Made by a program: the position numbers and the translations under genes | Source of the DNA: Anseranas semipalmata | Taxonomy: Eukaryota; Chordata; Aves; Anseriformes; Anseranatidae | Direction: 5' to 3' | Length of the DNA stretch: 64,000 bases | Assembly (NCBI GenBank): GCA_013399115.1 | Contig: VXAA01006526.1 | Span: forward strand, 1,180,460-1,244,459 | In this document: positions 15,708 to 28,100 of the stretch, one piece after another | How the letters are laid out: each line of letters starts with the position of its first letter | Position numbering within the stretch: the stretch's first letter is position 1 | The notes under the pieces: model-generated | Seen by the model: only the letters and a program-made list of their open reading frames with translations | What the model was told of the DNA's origin: nothing | The model's database searches: none

Positions 15708-15774
15708 TAAAAATAAATANAATAAATAATAAAAATAAAAATAAATAAAAAAATAAAAAATAAAAAATAAAATT
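15615..15774 (+). repeat. Compound A/T microsatellite with a 13-bp higher-order unit
   Basis: About 160 bp consist only of A-runs separated by single T. It starts as (TAA)n, then alternates A6T and A5T for about five rounds, giving a 13-bp unit, and then decays into mixed A3-A7 runs. An undetermined base sits at 15720, at the point where the regular pattern breaks, suggesting a read or consensus conflict. Confidence 0.93.
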
Positions 15775-17719
15775 CTTCCTGAACCAAGACTGGCCATTAT
15801 TTGGGAAGCCACAATTCCTGCACCAAGGGACACAATGGGGAACATTGTGCCTGGTACCAGGGATAGTTGCCACCACAACCTTAGCCTGAATGACCAATTA
15901 CCCATCTACAACTGGCTTGAAGGGAAGCTTTCAGCCTGAATGCAAAAACAGACCCAAACTCCTGCATTCAATTCCCTAATGAGAGAAATAAATCATACTG
16001 CCATCTCAATCCATTTTACAACAACATTGTTTTAACTCTTTCATTTAACAAGTTCTTTTAATAAAGCACTGGAACAGTACTGATCAAAATGTTTATTCCC
16101 TATTTGGTAATTTCTGAGAGAAAGTTCAGTCAGGCTGGGAACACTCCATGTATCTTTCCACTTTTTCTAGGCATTTTCCAAAACTTAGTCTTAAAACTTA
16201 GCAAAAACTGGGCAATTAACACCACTGCTACAGTTTTACGAAAGAAGAGTTTTAGCTAAAAGCCTCCAAAAATTGGAGCTCTATCTGGGATTTTTTTATT
16301 TGCTCTTCAACGTGCTGCTTTTCCCCACATGGGGAATCAAAGTCCAACCCTGTGCTGCCTTTCAGAAATAAACCCTTCCCAGTGAACCACAGGCAACAAA
16401 ACAACTCCCTGGCCTGGCTTCCAGCTCCTGGCTCTGTACAGATAGATTCAGATAAATAATGAAAGCTATATCCAGAGTTGGCAAGAGTACCACTGTACGT
16501 ACCTCTCTCACTTCTACCCAAGGCCCTGCCAGAGCATTAACGCATCATATCGCTGCCTAAATATCTGAATGCCAAGCACAGATCCTGCTGCACTGAAAAT
16601 GCACAATGGCTGCATTCCAGCCGGGTGGCTTCTGACTCTTATTCAGGAAAAAATAAATAAAAAAATAAGACTTCACTCTTAATAATATCCATTATAAATT
16701 ACAAGAGTTGTGTAACGCTATGTAATTGCGTTAGAGAGATTTGTCCGTCTGTCAGCTCCAACTCAGCAGCAACTTTCTGGAGCAGAATCTGTGTTCTTTT
16801 ATTGCTCAGTGATGGACTCATTTCTTACACTTGACCCATATCCATTGGCGAACAACACTCCATGCTCAGCTCTGATAAATAAAATTCACATTTGTCTCGT
16901 GCACAGGAAGAAGCTTCCTTTAAAAAGTGCCAAATGGTTTAAACCACAGCTTCCTGCACAAAGTTGGCACAGGTTGTACTGTGGCATCTCGGTGCACTTT
17001 GCTTCCCAAACCACATTCATTTTTATCATCTACAATTCTTACAGCAATTTCAACAATCTTCATGCCAAGTTTCCCAGACTCACTTTTTATTTAATTTTTC
17101 AGGATAGACCAGAGCCAACAGAGACTTGAGCAAAGCACCAGCTCCAGCAAAGGCCACTATCCACACATTTCACTCCCTAGGTGATAAAGGCAGTGCACAG
17201 CTAGCAAAAGGTGCTAGGGACAATCACAAATACAGGTATGGGAAGCCACTGTCTCATTCGCTCTTTAAGGTGACCAAGCAGCAATAATACTTTTGCAGCC
17301 TTTCCATGCTGACTTTAATACACAGTCTACAAAATATTGCATTGAAGTGATTGTTCAACTGTAAATCAAGAGTGTTTTAATCTTACTACTAATAATAATA
17401 ATAAAAGAGAGACTCTATTGGTAAACACAGTAAATGTTTGCAAAATAAAATGTGAAGGGGGAGAGGGATTTCCTCCAGAGACCAGTCCCTTGGTTTCACT
17501 AACTTTTCCAAGGGTAGGCATCACCCATTCCTTTACCCTCCATGCTGATAAAATTGATGTGTGAAACTAAATAAAGATACCAACATCAAAGCTAGTAAAT
17601 ATTACTCAGAAAATGAAAGCCATGCCTCTGCTGAAGCTAATACAGGAAATTTTGAAACAATATAAAAAGAAAAATAAAGCAAGTAAATACAAGAGCTTGA
17701 GTTAAAACCAGACATCTAT

Positions 17720-17928
17720 TCACAGAATCACAGAATGTTTAGGGATTGGAAGGGACCTTGAAAGATCATCTAGTCCAATCCCCCTGCCGGAGCAGGAACA
17801 CCTAGATCAGGTCACATAGGAACGCATCCAGGCGGGTTTTGAATGTCTCCAGAGAAGGAGACTCCACAACCTCTCTGGGTAGCCTTATTATCTTGATACA
17901 GTTCTCAAGGCAGAGTGAAAATGTTTCC
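17720..17928 (-). mobile_element. CR1 LINE 3' fragment
   Basis: The plus strand opens with CACAGAATCACAGAAT, the reverse complement of the CR1 3'-terminal 8-bp repeats. It continues with the standard CR1 3' end (TTGGAAGGGACCTTGAAAG, then CATCTAGTCCAAT). The minus-strand frame reads [20 protein letters not shown] followed by a short tail and a stop near 17802, which is the C-terminal tail of CR1 ORF2, the endonuclease/reverse transcriptase protein. The element is heavily 5'-truncated, as is usual for avian CR1. Similarity fades near 17928 in GTGAAAATGTTTCC-like sequence. It lies in the same orientation as DPP10. Confidence 0.93.
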
Positions 17929-18329
17929 AACTTGGGATGAAATGGTTTATCATCATCTCCAAAGAAACAAACAAAAAAAAGTGTTGGAGATTCTTTGCCT
18001 TGAAAACATATGTACATGGAAAATGATTTGTTTTGGAAATGAAATCCAAAGAGGTTATACCTGCCGAGATTGCAGGCACAACCTAGGATTTTATGCTGGG
18101 CAAGAAGCTGATAAAATTCATTCCAAAGACAGTTTTAAGACAAAAAAAAAGAAGTATATACTTTCTCCAGAAACCTCTAATCAAAACGGTGCATTTCAGT
18201 TCACCCTGATTAGCCAAAAAAAAAGAACCATTGCCAAGCTGACACCGAGGGACAAACCTACCCATCTATTTTAGGGTTTTCTGTATCATCTGCAACCAGA
18301 CGACATGAGCACCACCTGTGTCCCTGCAT

Positions 18330-18565
18330 CCGCCTTCCCTCCACACAAGCACCGCGCCCTGCTTTAGCTGGGGAGCTGCGTGCCCTCCGCGGGGGCCGGG
18401 AAGGGGCCGCAACCACCCACCTCCAGCAGCAGCACCGGCTTGGCAGGCGGCAGCTTGCCAAGGACAGCAGCCTGCCCCTGCAGCCGCCTGCTCCAGGGAC
18501 AGCGAGAGGATTAGCGGCTCCTGTGTGACACGGCACAGGCGTTCACGAGGGCTGTCGGCCCGGAG
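18330..18565. promoter_or_regulatory. Intronic CpG-rich islet
   Basis: About 18 CpGs occur in 235 bp with high GC content, in contrast to the flanks. Words such as GGCAGGCGGCAGC and GCGGGGGCCGGGAAGGGGCC resemble GC-box-rich promoter sequence. Open frames on both strands here are a base-composition effect. It may be an alternative promoter, an enhancer or an unrecognised repeat; nothing in the sequence decides this. Confidence 0.35.
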
Positions 18566-20052
18566 CAGGTTGCTATGTGAAGATAAGGCAGCTTCTGCAT
18601 GAGGCAGAAAACCTTTCTTGAAAGATGAGTTGCCACCTCATTCCCTCCAGGTCATTTCCCTGCCATGAGGGTCAGTATTCCTTCCTCTATTGCTTCTGAC
18701 TCTCCATGATTTCCTTGTTTTCTCTCTTCCTCCCCATGGTACTAAAGCAGAGCGGGCTGCTTCTTGTGAGATGAGTCAGTTTGGGATAAAGTGGAGGGTC
18801 CTATAGGAGGAGGGAGTCTCTGCTATCATCCCTTCACCTCCAGAAGACCACTCCCCTCCCCAAAATGCCACTGAAAACCTTTCCCAGCTATTCCCTCTCT
18901 GCTGGCGCCTGCCACCTCCCCAGTCCTCTCCCTCACTACCCCAAAATCTACCCTCCTTCTTCAGCAGGACTGTATTTGCCTGCAGAGATGTGATGCTGAG
19001 CAGCCATACACGTCCCCCTGTGCTCTCCCTGTGACACAGTGGGTTACTCAATACAGGAACAGACAGCTCCTCCAGAGGAAAGCAAGGCAGAAAGGGAAAA
19101 ATATTTCTTTTATCATCTCACAATTTCAGCAAAGCACCTTACAGAAGTTTTACCTTAAGCAGATGCCCACGTCCCTCCCTGCTCTGTAAAGCACATCTGC
19201 ACATACTCAGGTGGTTTGCTGAGCTTTAGAACAACATGGGCTCCCAGGGCACAGCCCGCTGCAGGCTGTCACTCAGACTTCAGGCTCTTCTCCAGCACTT
19301 TTAATTTAGATACATGAAAAATATCATGACTGTGCTGACTACATACCCATCTGAAGGAATACAAACAAGTATCCAGTGCGCTCTTTTATGTATAGCAAAG
19401 GTTGGCAAAGATTATCTAAACAGCAAAAATGAAATTAACTCCCATACTAGCAGAAGGAATAAAAGCAAAGACTCAGAATGTTACTGTCATTAACAGCCAG
19501 GGTCCTTGATGATAAGAAGAGATGCGAGTACATCAGCAAAGATCTAGGGATTAGACTGCAGACCTTTTGAGCCCTCAGCATTTCTCAAAGACCAGCATAC
19601 ATATTTCTGAGTAGATTCTTAAAAGAAATAAAGAAAATACACTAAAAATACTCTTCAGTATGGTTCAAAGATCCAGCTGCAGACTGCTGATGGTGGCATA
19701 TAAGCTATGATTCATACAACAGTTTATGAAGAACTCATAGCACAATGATACAGTTGTTGCCATTGATACAGCTAGTTTAGAACTATGCCATAATACATCG
19801 CAAATCATGACCCTGCATTAAATGTACTGTACTAGCACCCGGGAGACGGGCTCCTCAGAAAACGGCGGTCATGAAATAAGATGCTATGACTGACCTCAGG
19901 CAGAGACTGGTCCCTGTTGCAAAGCAGTTAAAATCCAAGAGAGAAGCAATGTGATAGATACATGAATCTCTTAAGTTTTTTTCTGACAACAGAAAGCACA
20001 GGGAAAGTTAACTGCAGTACCTTCTTACATTTAATTGCTCTGGATATTTCAA

Positions 20053-20606
20053 ACTATTCTTCCCGCTCTACTCTGCGCTGCTGCGGCCTCACCTCGAGTG
20101 CTGTGTGCAGTTTTGGGCACCACGATACAAGAAGGACATAAAACCACTAGACAGGGTCCAAAGGAGGAAACAAAGACAGGGAAGGGTCTAGAGGGGAAGA
20201 TGAAGGAGGAGCAGCTGTGGTCCCTTGGTTTGTTCAGCCCAGAGAAGAGGAGCCTGAGGGGAGGCCTCATGGCGGCCTGCAGCTTCCTCACGAGGGGAGC
20301 TGGGGGGCAGGCGCTGATCTCTGCTCTCTGGTGACAGCGACAGGACCTGAGGGAGCGGCATGGAGCTGTGACAGGGGAGGCTCAGGCTGGGTGTTAGGAA
20401 AAGGTTCTTCACCGAGAGGGTGGTCGGGCACTGGCACAGGCTCCCCAGGGACATGGTCACAGCACCGAGCCTGCTGGAGTTCAAGAAGCATTTGGACAAC
20501 GCTCTCAGACATAGGGTCTGATTTTTGGGTGGTCCTGTGTGGAGCCAGGAGTTGGACTCGATGATCCTTGTGGATCCCTTCCAACTCAGGATATTCTGTG
20601 ATTCTA
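20053..20606 (+). mobile_element. CR1 LINE 3' fragment, longest copy in the window
   Basis: Similarity to CR1 begins around CTATTCTTCCCGCTCTACTC (late ORF2 coding sequence; the GTGCAGTTTTGGGC and TACAAGAAGGACAT segments are diagnostic). It runs through the TTCAGCCCAGAGAAGAGGAG region and ends with the CR1 3' terminus CCTTCCAACTCAGGATATTC followed by TGTGATTCTA. The coding frame is broken by indels and is not continuous, so this is a dead copy. It is antisense to DPP10. The local GC content is clearly above that of the flanks, and the overlapping open frames here are by-products of the element. Confidence 0.93.
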
Positions 20607-22418
20607 AGTAAAGCAAGCTGTTCTGACATCTAATGCAAAGCCTTTAAAGTAGCAACGTGCTGTCAGATTTAAGTACTTTTCTTATTCACTGGCAGCATTT
20701 TAAATTCTCACTTTCTATTAGAAAACCTGAAGATCAATAATGATGAGGGAAGATGTACTCTAATTTCACTTCTTCAAAACCATGCCAAGCAACTGCAATG
20801 CTTTCTGAAATCTAGTGCTCTTTCAGATAACACTGATTGAACTGATGGCTGCATACACTCTCCAAAACGTCCTTTTAAATATAGTTGATCAATTTATAAT
20901 TGAAAAAAGCTTACTAAAATACTGAATTTTTATTTTCAAGAAAAATACTAGCCATCATCCATAAAGCAAGAAAGAAACAGAAGTATGTAGACAGTGCAGG
21001 CATATTTGATGCAAAAATTTTCAAGCCTGGTAACAAGTAGGTAAAAAAGGTGATAGTGGATGGTATTTTTGTTAAGAATTTACAAAGGAAAGATAAAGAA
21101 AAGAAAAATCAGTCAGGTTTTGAAGAAAATTGCCTTTGAAGTTAAAAAAAAAGGAAGGGAGGGAGGAAACTGAAGGATATCTTCATAGGTATATCTGAAA
21201 ATTACAATTGATCAATAGTAACACACTTTCTTACTTTTAACGCTCTAGTTCAGAATTTCTTTTTTTTCTTTTCTTTGGCAACAGCTGATTATCTCAGATA
21301 AAGAACAGCATTTCCTCTGCAGCTTTAAACATTTGCAGAATTATTAACTGGTGGCAAGCACATAAAAATGTGGACTCAGTTTCAAGTAGAAAAGGAAATG
21401 GACTGTAAAAACTTATATAGGAGCTTTTTTTATTTGAGACTAGATTAGAGTAGAAGTAACTATATAGGATGCTCTTTGTAGTGGAGAAATTTACAAACAA
21501 GGAAGAAACAACATTGTGTTGGAAAGATAATGCTGGTCAAATTCATGCATCGGTATGGAATGTTTTACTAAATAGCAACAGGTAAACATTAGACCTTACC
21601 TAAGATTCATCTAGAACTTGCATTCTTAAGTCAAGATTGGACATTTTTCTACAAAATATTCTCCAGACTGCAGAAAATGCTTACAGCAGGAATCATCTTT
21701 TCGCTCTCTATTATTATCTATTATTATCTCTAGCCTATTGTTATTCCTTTGATTATCACACCTTGCATAAGACAAAGATCCAACTACGATGACACAAAAC
21801 AGACGGTCGCTATTGTGTTACTTGTACATTTCTTGCAAACAGAAAGAAAGTAAACAGCCTATGTGATCAAGAGAAAAGGCGTTGAATGACTTGAAGAAAA
21901 CATTTGGGTTTGTTTTCTTTTTTACAGTAAAACTGCAGTATTCTTTTGGAATCTGCATACCATTTATAAATAATAAAGTACAACATTAAATACAATTTGT
22001 AGACATCAGAAAATGACTAAGAACTGTACAAGTATATTGAAATAGTTTGAAATATTTAAGAATCTGTTCCAGATGTGAAGTGTAAGAACTAGTTCTCAAA
22101 TCCCCAAATTCAGATATTAAAAGAACAATTTATTTTTAATTGACCTTTTTGTGAATCCATAAACAAGATCCAGTTCTTAATAACAATTCATCACCACCTC
22201 CAAATGAGTCAGTGGCACAAACTGAAAATTTAGACAGAATTAAAATTAGAAAATCATTTCAAAAATTAATGAAACAGACATTACAAGGAAAATTTGGACA
22301 CTGGCCAATTTCAAGAGAGTTTGAGATTTTAACTGATTCTTTCTCAATGGGTAGTGACATCATACAATACTTAAAATGATTACCCAGGTTCAAATTACAT
22401 GAGAGATTATACACTTAC

Positions 22419-22514
22419 CATTAATCCATTTGGCTTCTGGATTATGAACTATGAACTCTTTTCTGAAGAGATCTTCCAAAGACAATCTGGTTTCAGATGA
22501 ATTTGCAAGTTCAT
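22419..22514 (-). CDS. DPP10: DPP10 coding exon: start of the extracellular domain
   Basis: This 96-bp minus-strand exon has an acceptor ending TTTTAG and a strong donor GTAAGTG. Joined to the G left by the exon at 30317-30431, it reads D, ELANSSETRLSLEDLFRKEF and IVHNPEAKWIN, then leaves one G. Human DPP10, from memory, has nearly the same segment, with conservative changes such as DFVLHDPEARW for EFIVHNPEAKW. It lies just outside the membrane, between the transmembrane helix and the beta-propeller domain. LSLEDLF is the motif found near the start of the ectodomain in DPP-IV family members. The N-S-S sequon is a plausible N-glycosylation site. Exon phase is consistent across the intron: 115 + 96 = 211 nt, or 70 codons plus one base. 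The next exon, expected to begin a DVVYKSENGH-like segment, was not found in the remaining 22.4 kb. Confidence 0.94.
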
Positions 22515-22920
22515 CTAAAATAAGCACAACAGGATCATTGTAGGTAGTTATTAAAACAATAAATTCAGCATAGTTCGCAAAACACTGGAATTAGAGGACT
22601 AGAATACATAGTTCAGAGGTTCTGTTGAAATCAATAGCACTACCTTGCTCTAACTTTTTCCACTAGAAGTAGTAGTTTCATTTTTCTCCAGTAAAGCTTC
22701 AGGAAACAAAGCACTGGTACCTTAGACAGGACAGCTGAAACATGAAGTGTGTGGCTATTTACTGTTCTGGCGATGTAGGGGCATGGCTCCTCCTTCCCAC
22801 AACTCTATTCCACAAGAAAACTGATTTCAAACAAATACAAGAATTTCATCACAGCCACAGGATGCAGGCCATCTTGATCACCTTATACAAATAGAAACTA
22901 AGTAAAATACTTCTGTAAGT

Positions 22921-22981
22921 AATCTCTATTTTAGAGATTCAAATGTGAAATATATATATAAATATATATATACACACACAC
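22921..22981. repeat. Hairpin next to a TA/CA microsatellite
   Basis: AATCTCTA (22921-22928) and TAGAGATT (22932-22939) are perfect 8-bp inverted arms around TTT. They are followed by two TA runs joined by an AA step (22950-22971) and a short CA run to 22981. The patch lies about 0.4 kb inside the intron upstream of the ectodomain exon. Confidence 0.9.
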
Positions 22982-24031
22982 TTTTTATAGTACTTGCTCT
23001 TGAGTGATAAGCACTGCAGCCTTTTTTTTTTTTTTAACCTTGGCCAACAGCTTTGTTTTTCCCAAACATGATAGAACCCTGAAAGTACTTCTGAAAGTTA
23101 GCCAACATTTGTTTTAAGTTGCCAGCTCCTAAAATCATTTCCATACTTTAAAAATGAAAAGGGAAACTCTGGTAAGTTCTGCTTTTCTTGTGCTGTAGAT
23201 TAAATAAATGATAAGTAGTAGAGATTCAAAGGTGAACTGTCACATAAATGTCTGATTTCAGAGGTAGTATTAAAGCAAAAGTCCTATTTTGCTGTCAAAA
23301 CACAAAGCTTCCAATGAATATTCATATAGAGCAGCTACGCCTTCACCTAACTGCTTTAGGCTATTTAGAAGAACAGCAGTTGCCAAAAGCTGTGTTGTAT
23401 GTCCCCTGTGCACTAGCAAAAATATGCACCTATTCACTTCCTACACAATCAACCAGACAGCTGCCCACTCAGGTCTTTTAATCATTTTATCATTATCGAG
23501 CAGGATTGTCATGGATTATAGCAGCATCTCTCTGTTCTATGAGCTTTTCCTTCCAACATATGGGTGTTCCAAAGTACCTTCTCTGTGAGAGCAGCCTTTA
23601 ATTTTTAGAGTCAGATTTTGTCTTTCTAGATTGTTGATATTAGATAGCACCCCTGAGGACAGACCCATAGAAAAAAGTATCTAGAATCACAGCAACCAAG
23701 GAACAATGTCGTCATCTTTATATTGACCCAATGTGCTACAGCACAGTTTTATCAAATAACATGAGTTTTGTAAAGGTAGTATCCTGTAATGCCTTTCAGA
23801 TGAAAATACGACCCCTTCACAGTGAATGAAGTCCACCACTGTTCAGTTACCAGTGCTTATTCAGCCAAATTTCTCAATAAGAGGCCTGGCTGAAAGCTTA
23901 CAGAAATCAACAACATGATTTTTTTTTTTTTTTGGGCCTTTTAAATGTCAGCCCTGCCTGCTGCAGCCCCTTCGTTTAGTATGAATAAGGTGCATCCTTG
24001 CTGCATTGAAGACAAACTCCATTTTAATGCA

Positions 24032-24109
24032 CGTCAGACACCTACGACAGACGCAAGGCCACCACGGCCGCTCGCTCCACGGTGCTGCCGCGTTCCGCAC
24101 GCGCCCCGC
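24032..24109. promoter_or_regulatory. Very CpG-dense 78-bp intronic patch
   Basis: I count 13 CpG dinucleotides in about 78 bp, inside an otherwise CpG-poor, AT-rich intron. It lies 1.5 kb upstream (gene sense) of the ectodomain exon. No TATA box, splice-bounded first exon or known repeat was recognised. It may be a small unmethylated regulatory element or a remnant of a GC-rich repeat; the regulatory label is inference. Confidence 0.35.
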
Positions 24110-25075
24110 TCCCAGCTCTCAGCAGGCCCCAGCAGGCACTTCCCCACCGTAATCAACTCCTCTCGCATGTGATATCTTATAAGGCTAAGCATGCAGAGTT
24201 GTTTAAATCCCCTCTCATAAGACAAACGTTCTAATCCTTAAATAAGCTTTTTGGACTCTTCCTACGTTCCAGGGATCAAAATAGCCTGTTTGGTTGTTTT
24301 TTTTTTCAGTCTCCAAGTCCAGCATGGGACACAATATTCCACTTGTAGTCTTACCAGAGCTTTACAGCAGAGTAACATCATCTCTCACGATTTATACCTA
24401 ATCCCTCTGTTTACACACCATGGGACTTTGTTAGCTCTTCCCCCTGCCACACACTGAGTTTTTTATCTTCAAAGTAAGCACATGTTGTTATATATGCTCT
24501 GCTTAGCTCCTCAAATACATCATTCCCTGTCTTCAAAACACTAGTTTAGACTTAACAGCATCAAATGCTGGGTTCTTCATATGCCCATTTTCCCCATTCT
24601 CCATAACCTTGCTTACTACCTACCCTCACAAGCTGTTTTCCATCACTTGTTCTGATACAACACACCCTGGTCCTGATGCTGCTTGTGATCCCGAAAGGAT
24701 TCCCCTCCTAACCTCTCACGAGTCTCTGTTTCTATTTATTGTGACCCCTCATATACTGCCAGTTTGCCAACTATCAATCAAGATCACACAAGCTGTTATG
24801 CTGCCAAAAATTGTCTTGCCCAAGACAGTTTAGTTATCAGTTTGTTTGTTTGTTTTAACTGCTTTAATAAAACTCACTAGAACAATGCATCAACTGTGTA
24901 CAGAAAGGCTATCAGAAAAGAAAGGTACACCGGCTCTGCTCTTCTGTCTTGTAGGCATGCCTGACGAGTAATCTTGAAATAAATTGGATTTTAGAGTAAC
25001 TTTTAGACTTGCTGTTAGCATTTCTAAGCTGAAACAACTGGCATCTTCAAGCAACTTTACTGGATGTTCAAAAAG

Positions 25076-25118
25076 TTTTTTTTTTTTTTTTTNNNNNNNN
25101 NNNNNTTTTTTTTTTTTT
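25076..25118 (+). other. Poly-T tract with 13 undetermined bases
   Basis: T-runs flank a block of N (25093-25105). The true tract length is unknown; this is an assembly or base-calling failure in a long homopolymer rather than a structural gap in unique sequence. Confidence 0.9.
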
Positions 25119-28100
25119 GTAATGTTAAGTCATTACCAAAACAGAGCCTGGTTTGTAATCTTGGACACTAGCTTTCCACTCTGACAATATTGCATATTAT
25201 GTAATTTTTGAGCAAAATATTGATTTGACATCAAAAAACTAAAATATCACTTTAAGTTCCCCAAGTGCTTAGTTTATGTATAGCAAGATGAAGATGAATT
25301 GCATATCATGTGAGCTCTCAAACACGATACTGGGTTAATCTTTCTGGAGCACAAGCACAAATCGGTACGCATTTCACAAAGCACTCTTCATTTCTAGACT
25401 TTTTCCACTTTATGTTACCACATTACCAAATAGCCTACTATCTCTTTTTCATTTCCATTTCAAATTTTATTGAATTATTTCCTGAAGGAACCATATTTCA
25501 CTGTCCTCACACTATTTCCCATGGATTTCTATCTTTTGGTCTGAAATTACATAAATTATGAACAGAAAATGAACACAAGATTACAAAAGATATAAACAAA
25601 ATCAGATGTTAAAAACCAAATGGCTACACTACACATTAAACACCTTAACAGTTCAACAACTGGTGCATATTTATTCAAAATGACAAACCTGTTCACGTTT
25701 ACTAAACTAGAAGATTGCAAAAATAGTAATTAACAGCCTCATTACTCTTCATGAGTTTATAGGATATTATTTTTACCAATGCATAATTAAAAATAGTCTA
25801 AACACCTCAAAATTTACTTTCTAACTTAGAAACTAAAACTAATAATTATGTAGTGCAGTATATTAAGTCAAAATCCTTACTGAATTTTCTGTGGGGGAAA
25901 AAAAAAAAGATTTAACGCTAGAAATTGAGATAACAGCTTGGTATTAAATGATGTCTGAAAAGTGGAAAAACATCACTATTTAACTGTGTGCAAGCTAACA
26001 GCTATATCTGTAACTGGAAATTAGCTTAGCTGTATTATGCTTGCATGAAAAAGGAAAAACAACTTGACAGAAAATAGATATCAAAACTTGCTTGCTAACT
26101 TATGGTAGTTACGTGGAGGCTATACAGAACTAAACAGAAACCTGAATCTTTTGGTAATATCTACTTCAGCAAAAATTATTTGTACTTCCTTTTGTATTCA
26201 TTTAAAGAGTAATATGAGAAATGGTGTGGAGGGGTCAGTCCCAACCCTGTTCTAAACAGAATATTTACCTATTGAACATAATCCACATGGATCCCCTTCC
26301 TGGAGCTTGATTTTACTCAAAACAATTTCACAAAAGCATTTTCTGTGAGTTTGGCTGACCTAAATGTTCCCTAAAGGAATTTTTCTGCAAAGCTGTCCTT
26401 TCCCCGCCACCCTGCCATTGAGAGATGTCAAAGCAAACTATGCTTTGCCAGAGTTCACAAGCCTCTCTGCTCAACAGTAATTACCAGCTATCAGCAAGCA
26501 TGGTTTAAATGCTGGCATCAGTAGATGTCAGTAAAGGAGTCCCACATACAGCATTCAAGCCTGCCACATCTTCAGAAACTGTAAGTTAACATGAAGGTAG
26601 AACTACTCTTATTCCCAAAGACAGGAACAGCCTTAAGCGTTGCAGCAAAACACCTTGACAAAGGTGGCAATGTCTGGACAACTCTTAGGCTGTTTTTCAT
26701 ACAGAAGCTTTCAGTTGCTAGTACTTCCAACTGAACATTCCCCAGTTTTGAGTGTAAATACAGATTTACACAGGGTCTTCAGATAATTCTTACCATGTGG
26801 TACATACTGTCATGACGCAAAGCATGAAAACATGCTGACTTAAAGGCAGGAGTGATGCACTGACTCCAGAAAGTCTACCTGTGACTATTTCAGTAAGTTC
26901 AGGTGTATGATGAAACTTCAAAAACGTAATAAAATAAAAACAGAACAAGTAAGATATGTGTGTTACATTTATATTGACATACAATGATAGTATCCAAGAA
27001 ACAGCTATTTCTGTCTCTGCACTGGCCATTAATTCACAATATAAAGAAAAAAGTTATAAGATTATTCCCAAGGTATTTTCTTCTTTTATCCTCTCTTAAA
27101 TACTTCTCCAGTAATCTTCTCCAAATATTACACTAAAAAATCACTGGATTGACAACTAAATTGGCCCAGACAGACGACTTCTCTGAAGCTCCAAGTTCTC
27201 CCACACTCCAGCCCTTTACTTTAACAAGATCCCATTCTTTGATATCCCCATGTACTTGCTTTATCAACACACTTACCTAGTTGTGGAGAAAACTAGCAGG
27301 GATAGCTTTCTGCAAGCCTTCTACTCCCACCTACAGAGCAGTGTAACAATTTATATTTGGTGGACACAATGTTTTTTCTAAAATGTCCTCCTAAATTCAC
27401 AGAGCAACGTTCGCAGAGAGCTGTTAGAGTCCCAGCAACAGGTTACAGGACTGGGAGGCCATTCAGACCCTACCACTAATCTGTTACACGACTGAAATAG
27501 TCTGTTCTTCCATTTTTCTGTCTCCTTGTTGAGAAAACACACATTTCTACAGCTTCCGAGTATTATTACAGATGAAAAACAATACACTGGGCACCAAACT
27601 ATCACACAATATCATTGCTTTGTTATCATTGCCGCAGCCATAATTGTGACATAGATACTTTGTTTTGTATCTTAACAGAAGCTACAATATTAACAGCTCA
27701 AAATACATCCCTTATTCAATACAGTTCTTGCTTACTGTTGTACATTCAAGTAATATTTCACATAATAAAAAACAGTAGAAAATATATCACAAATTTCCTT
27801 TTAGTTTTAACACTACCGGTATTTTAGCAGAAGCTAAAGCCTCTTTGAAGCCTTTTGCATATAACTTACACAGAAGATTTTGTTTTAAAAACTTGTTAGC
27901 TCATACAAAAGCTTTGATCCCTCTATTAAAAAACTGTATGAAAGCTGTTGCTTAAAGCTTGAGAGAAGCCAAATGGCAACTACTAAAGCGTACATGGACC
28001 TAAGGGTTTCTCACATCGTGGACTAAACAACGTATAAATAACTGTAGGCAAAAGAGATAATTTCTGTTGGATTTAGCATATCAATAAATACAATTTTGCC

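Larger units (their letters stand above)
1..22418 (-). other. DPP10: DPP10 intron (5' part) downstream of the ectodomain exon
   Basis: This stretch follows the strong donor GTAAGTG at 22418 and, in gene direction, runs to the low-coordinate edge of the window. I looked for the next DPP10 exon in minus-strand sense (segments like VVYKSENGH, KYVLLAYDV and REVWELNPP) and did not find it, so the intron is probably longer than 22 kb. A reading by eye could miss a diverged exon. Contents: a 25-bp palindrome at 10.56 kb, a complex A/T repeat at 15.6 kb, a CR1 fragment at 17.7 kb (minus), a CpG-rich patch at 18.3-18.6 kb, and a CR1 fragment at 20.05 kb (plus). I see nothing identifiable in about 1-10500 or 10600-15600 beyond short A/T runs and unsupported open frames. 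Confidence 0.75.

Noticed and set aside
20035..20629. Several overlapping open frames of 80-142 codons
   Set aside because: They are frames of a decayed CR1 copy, not host genes.
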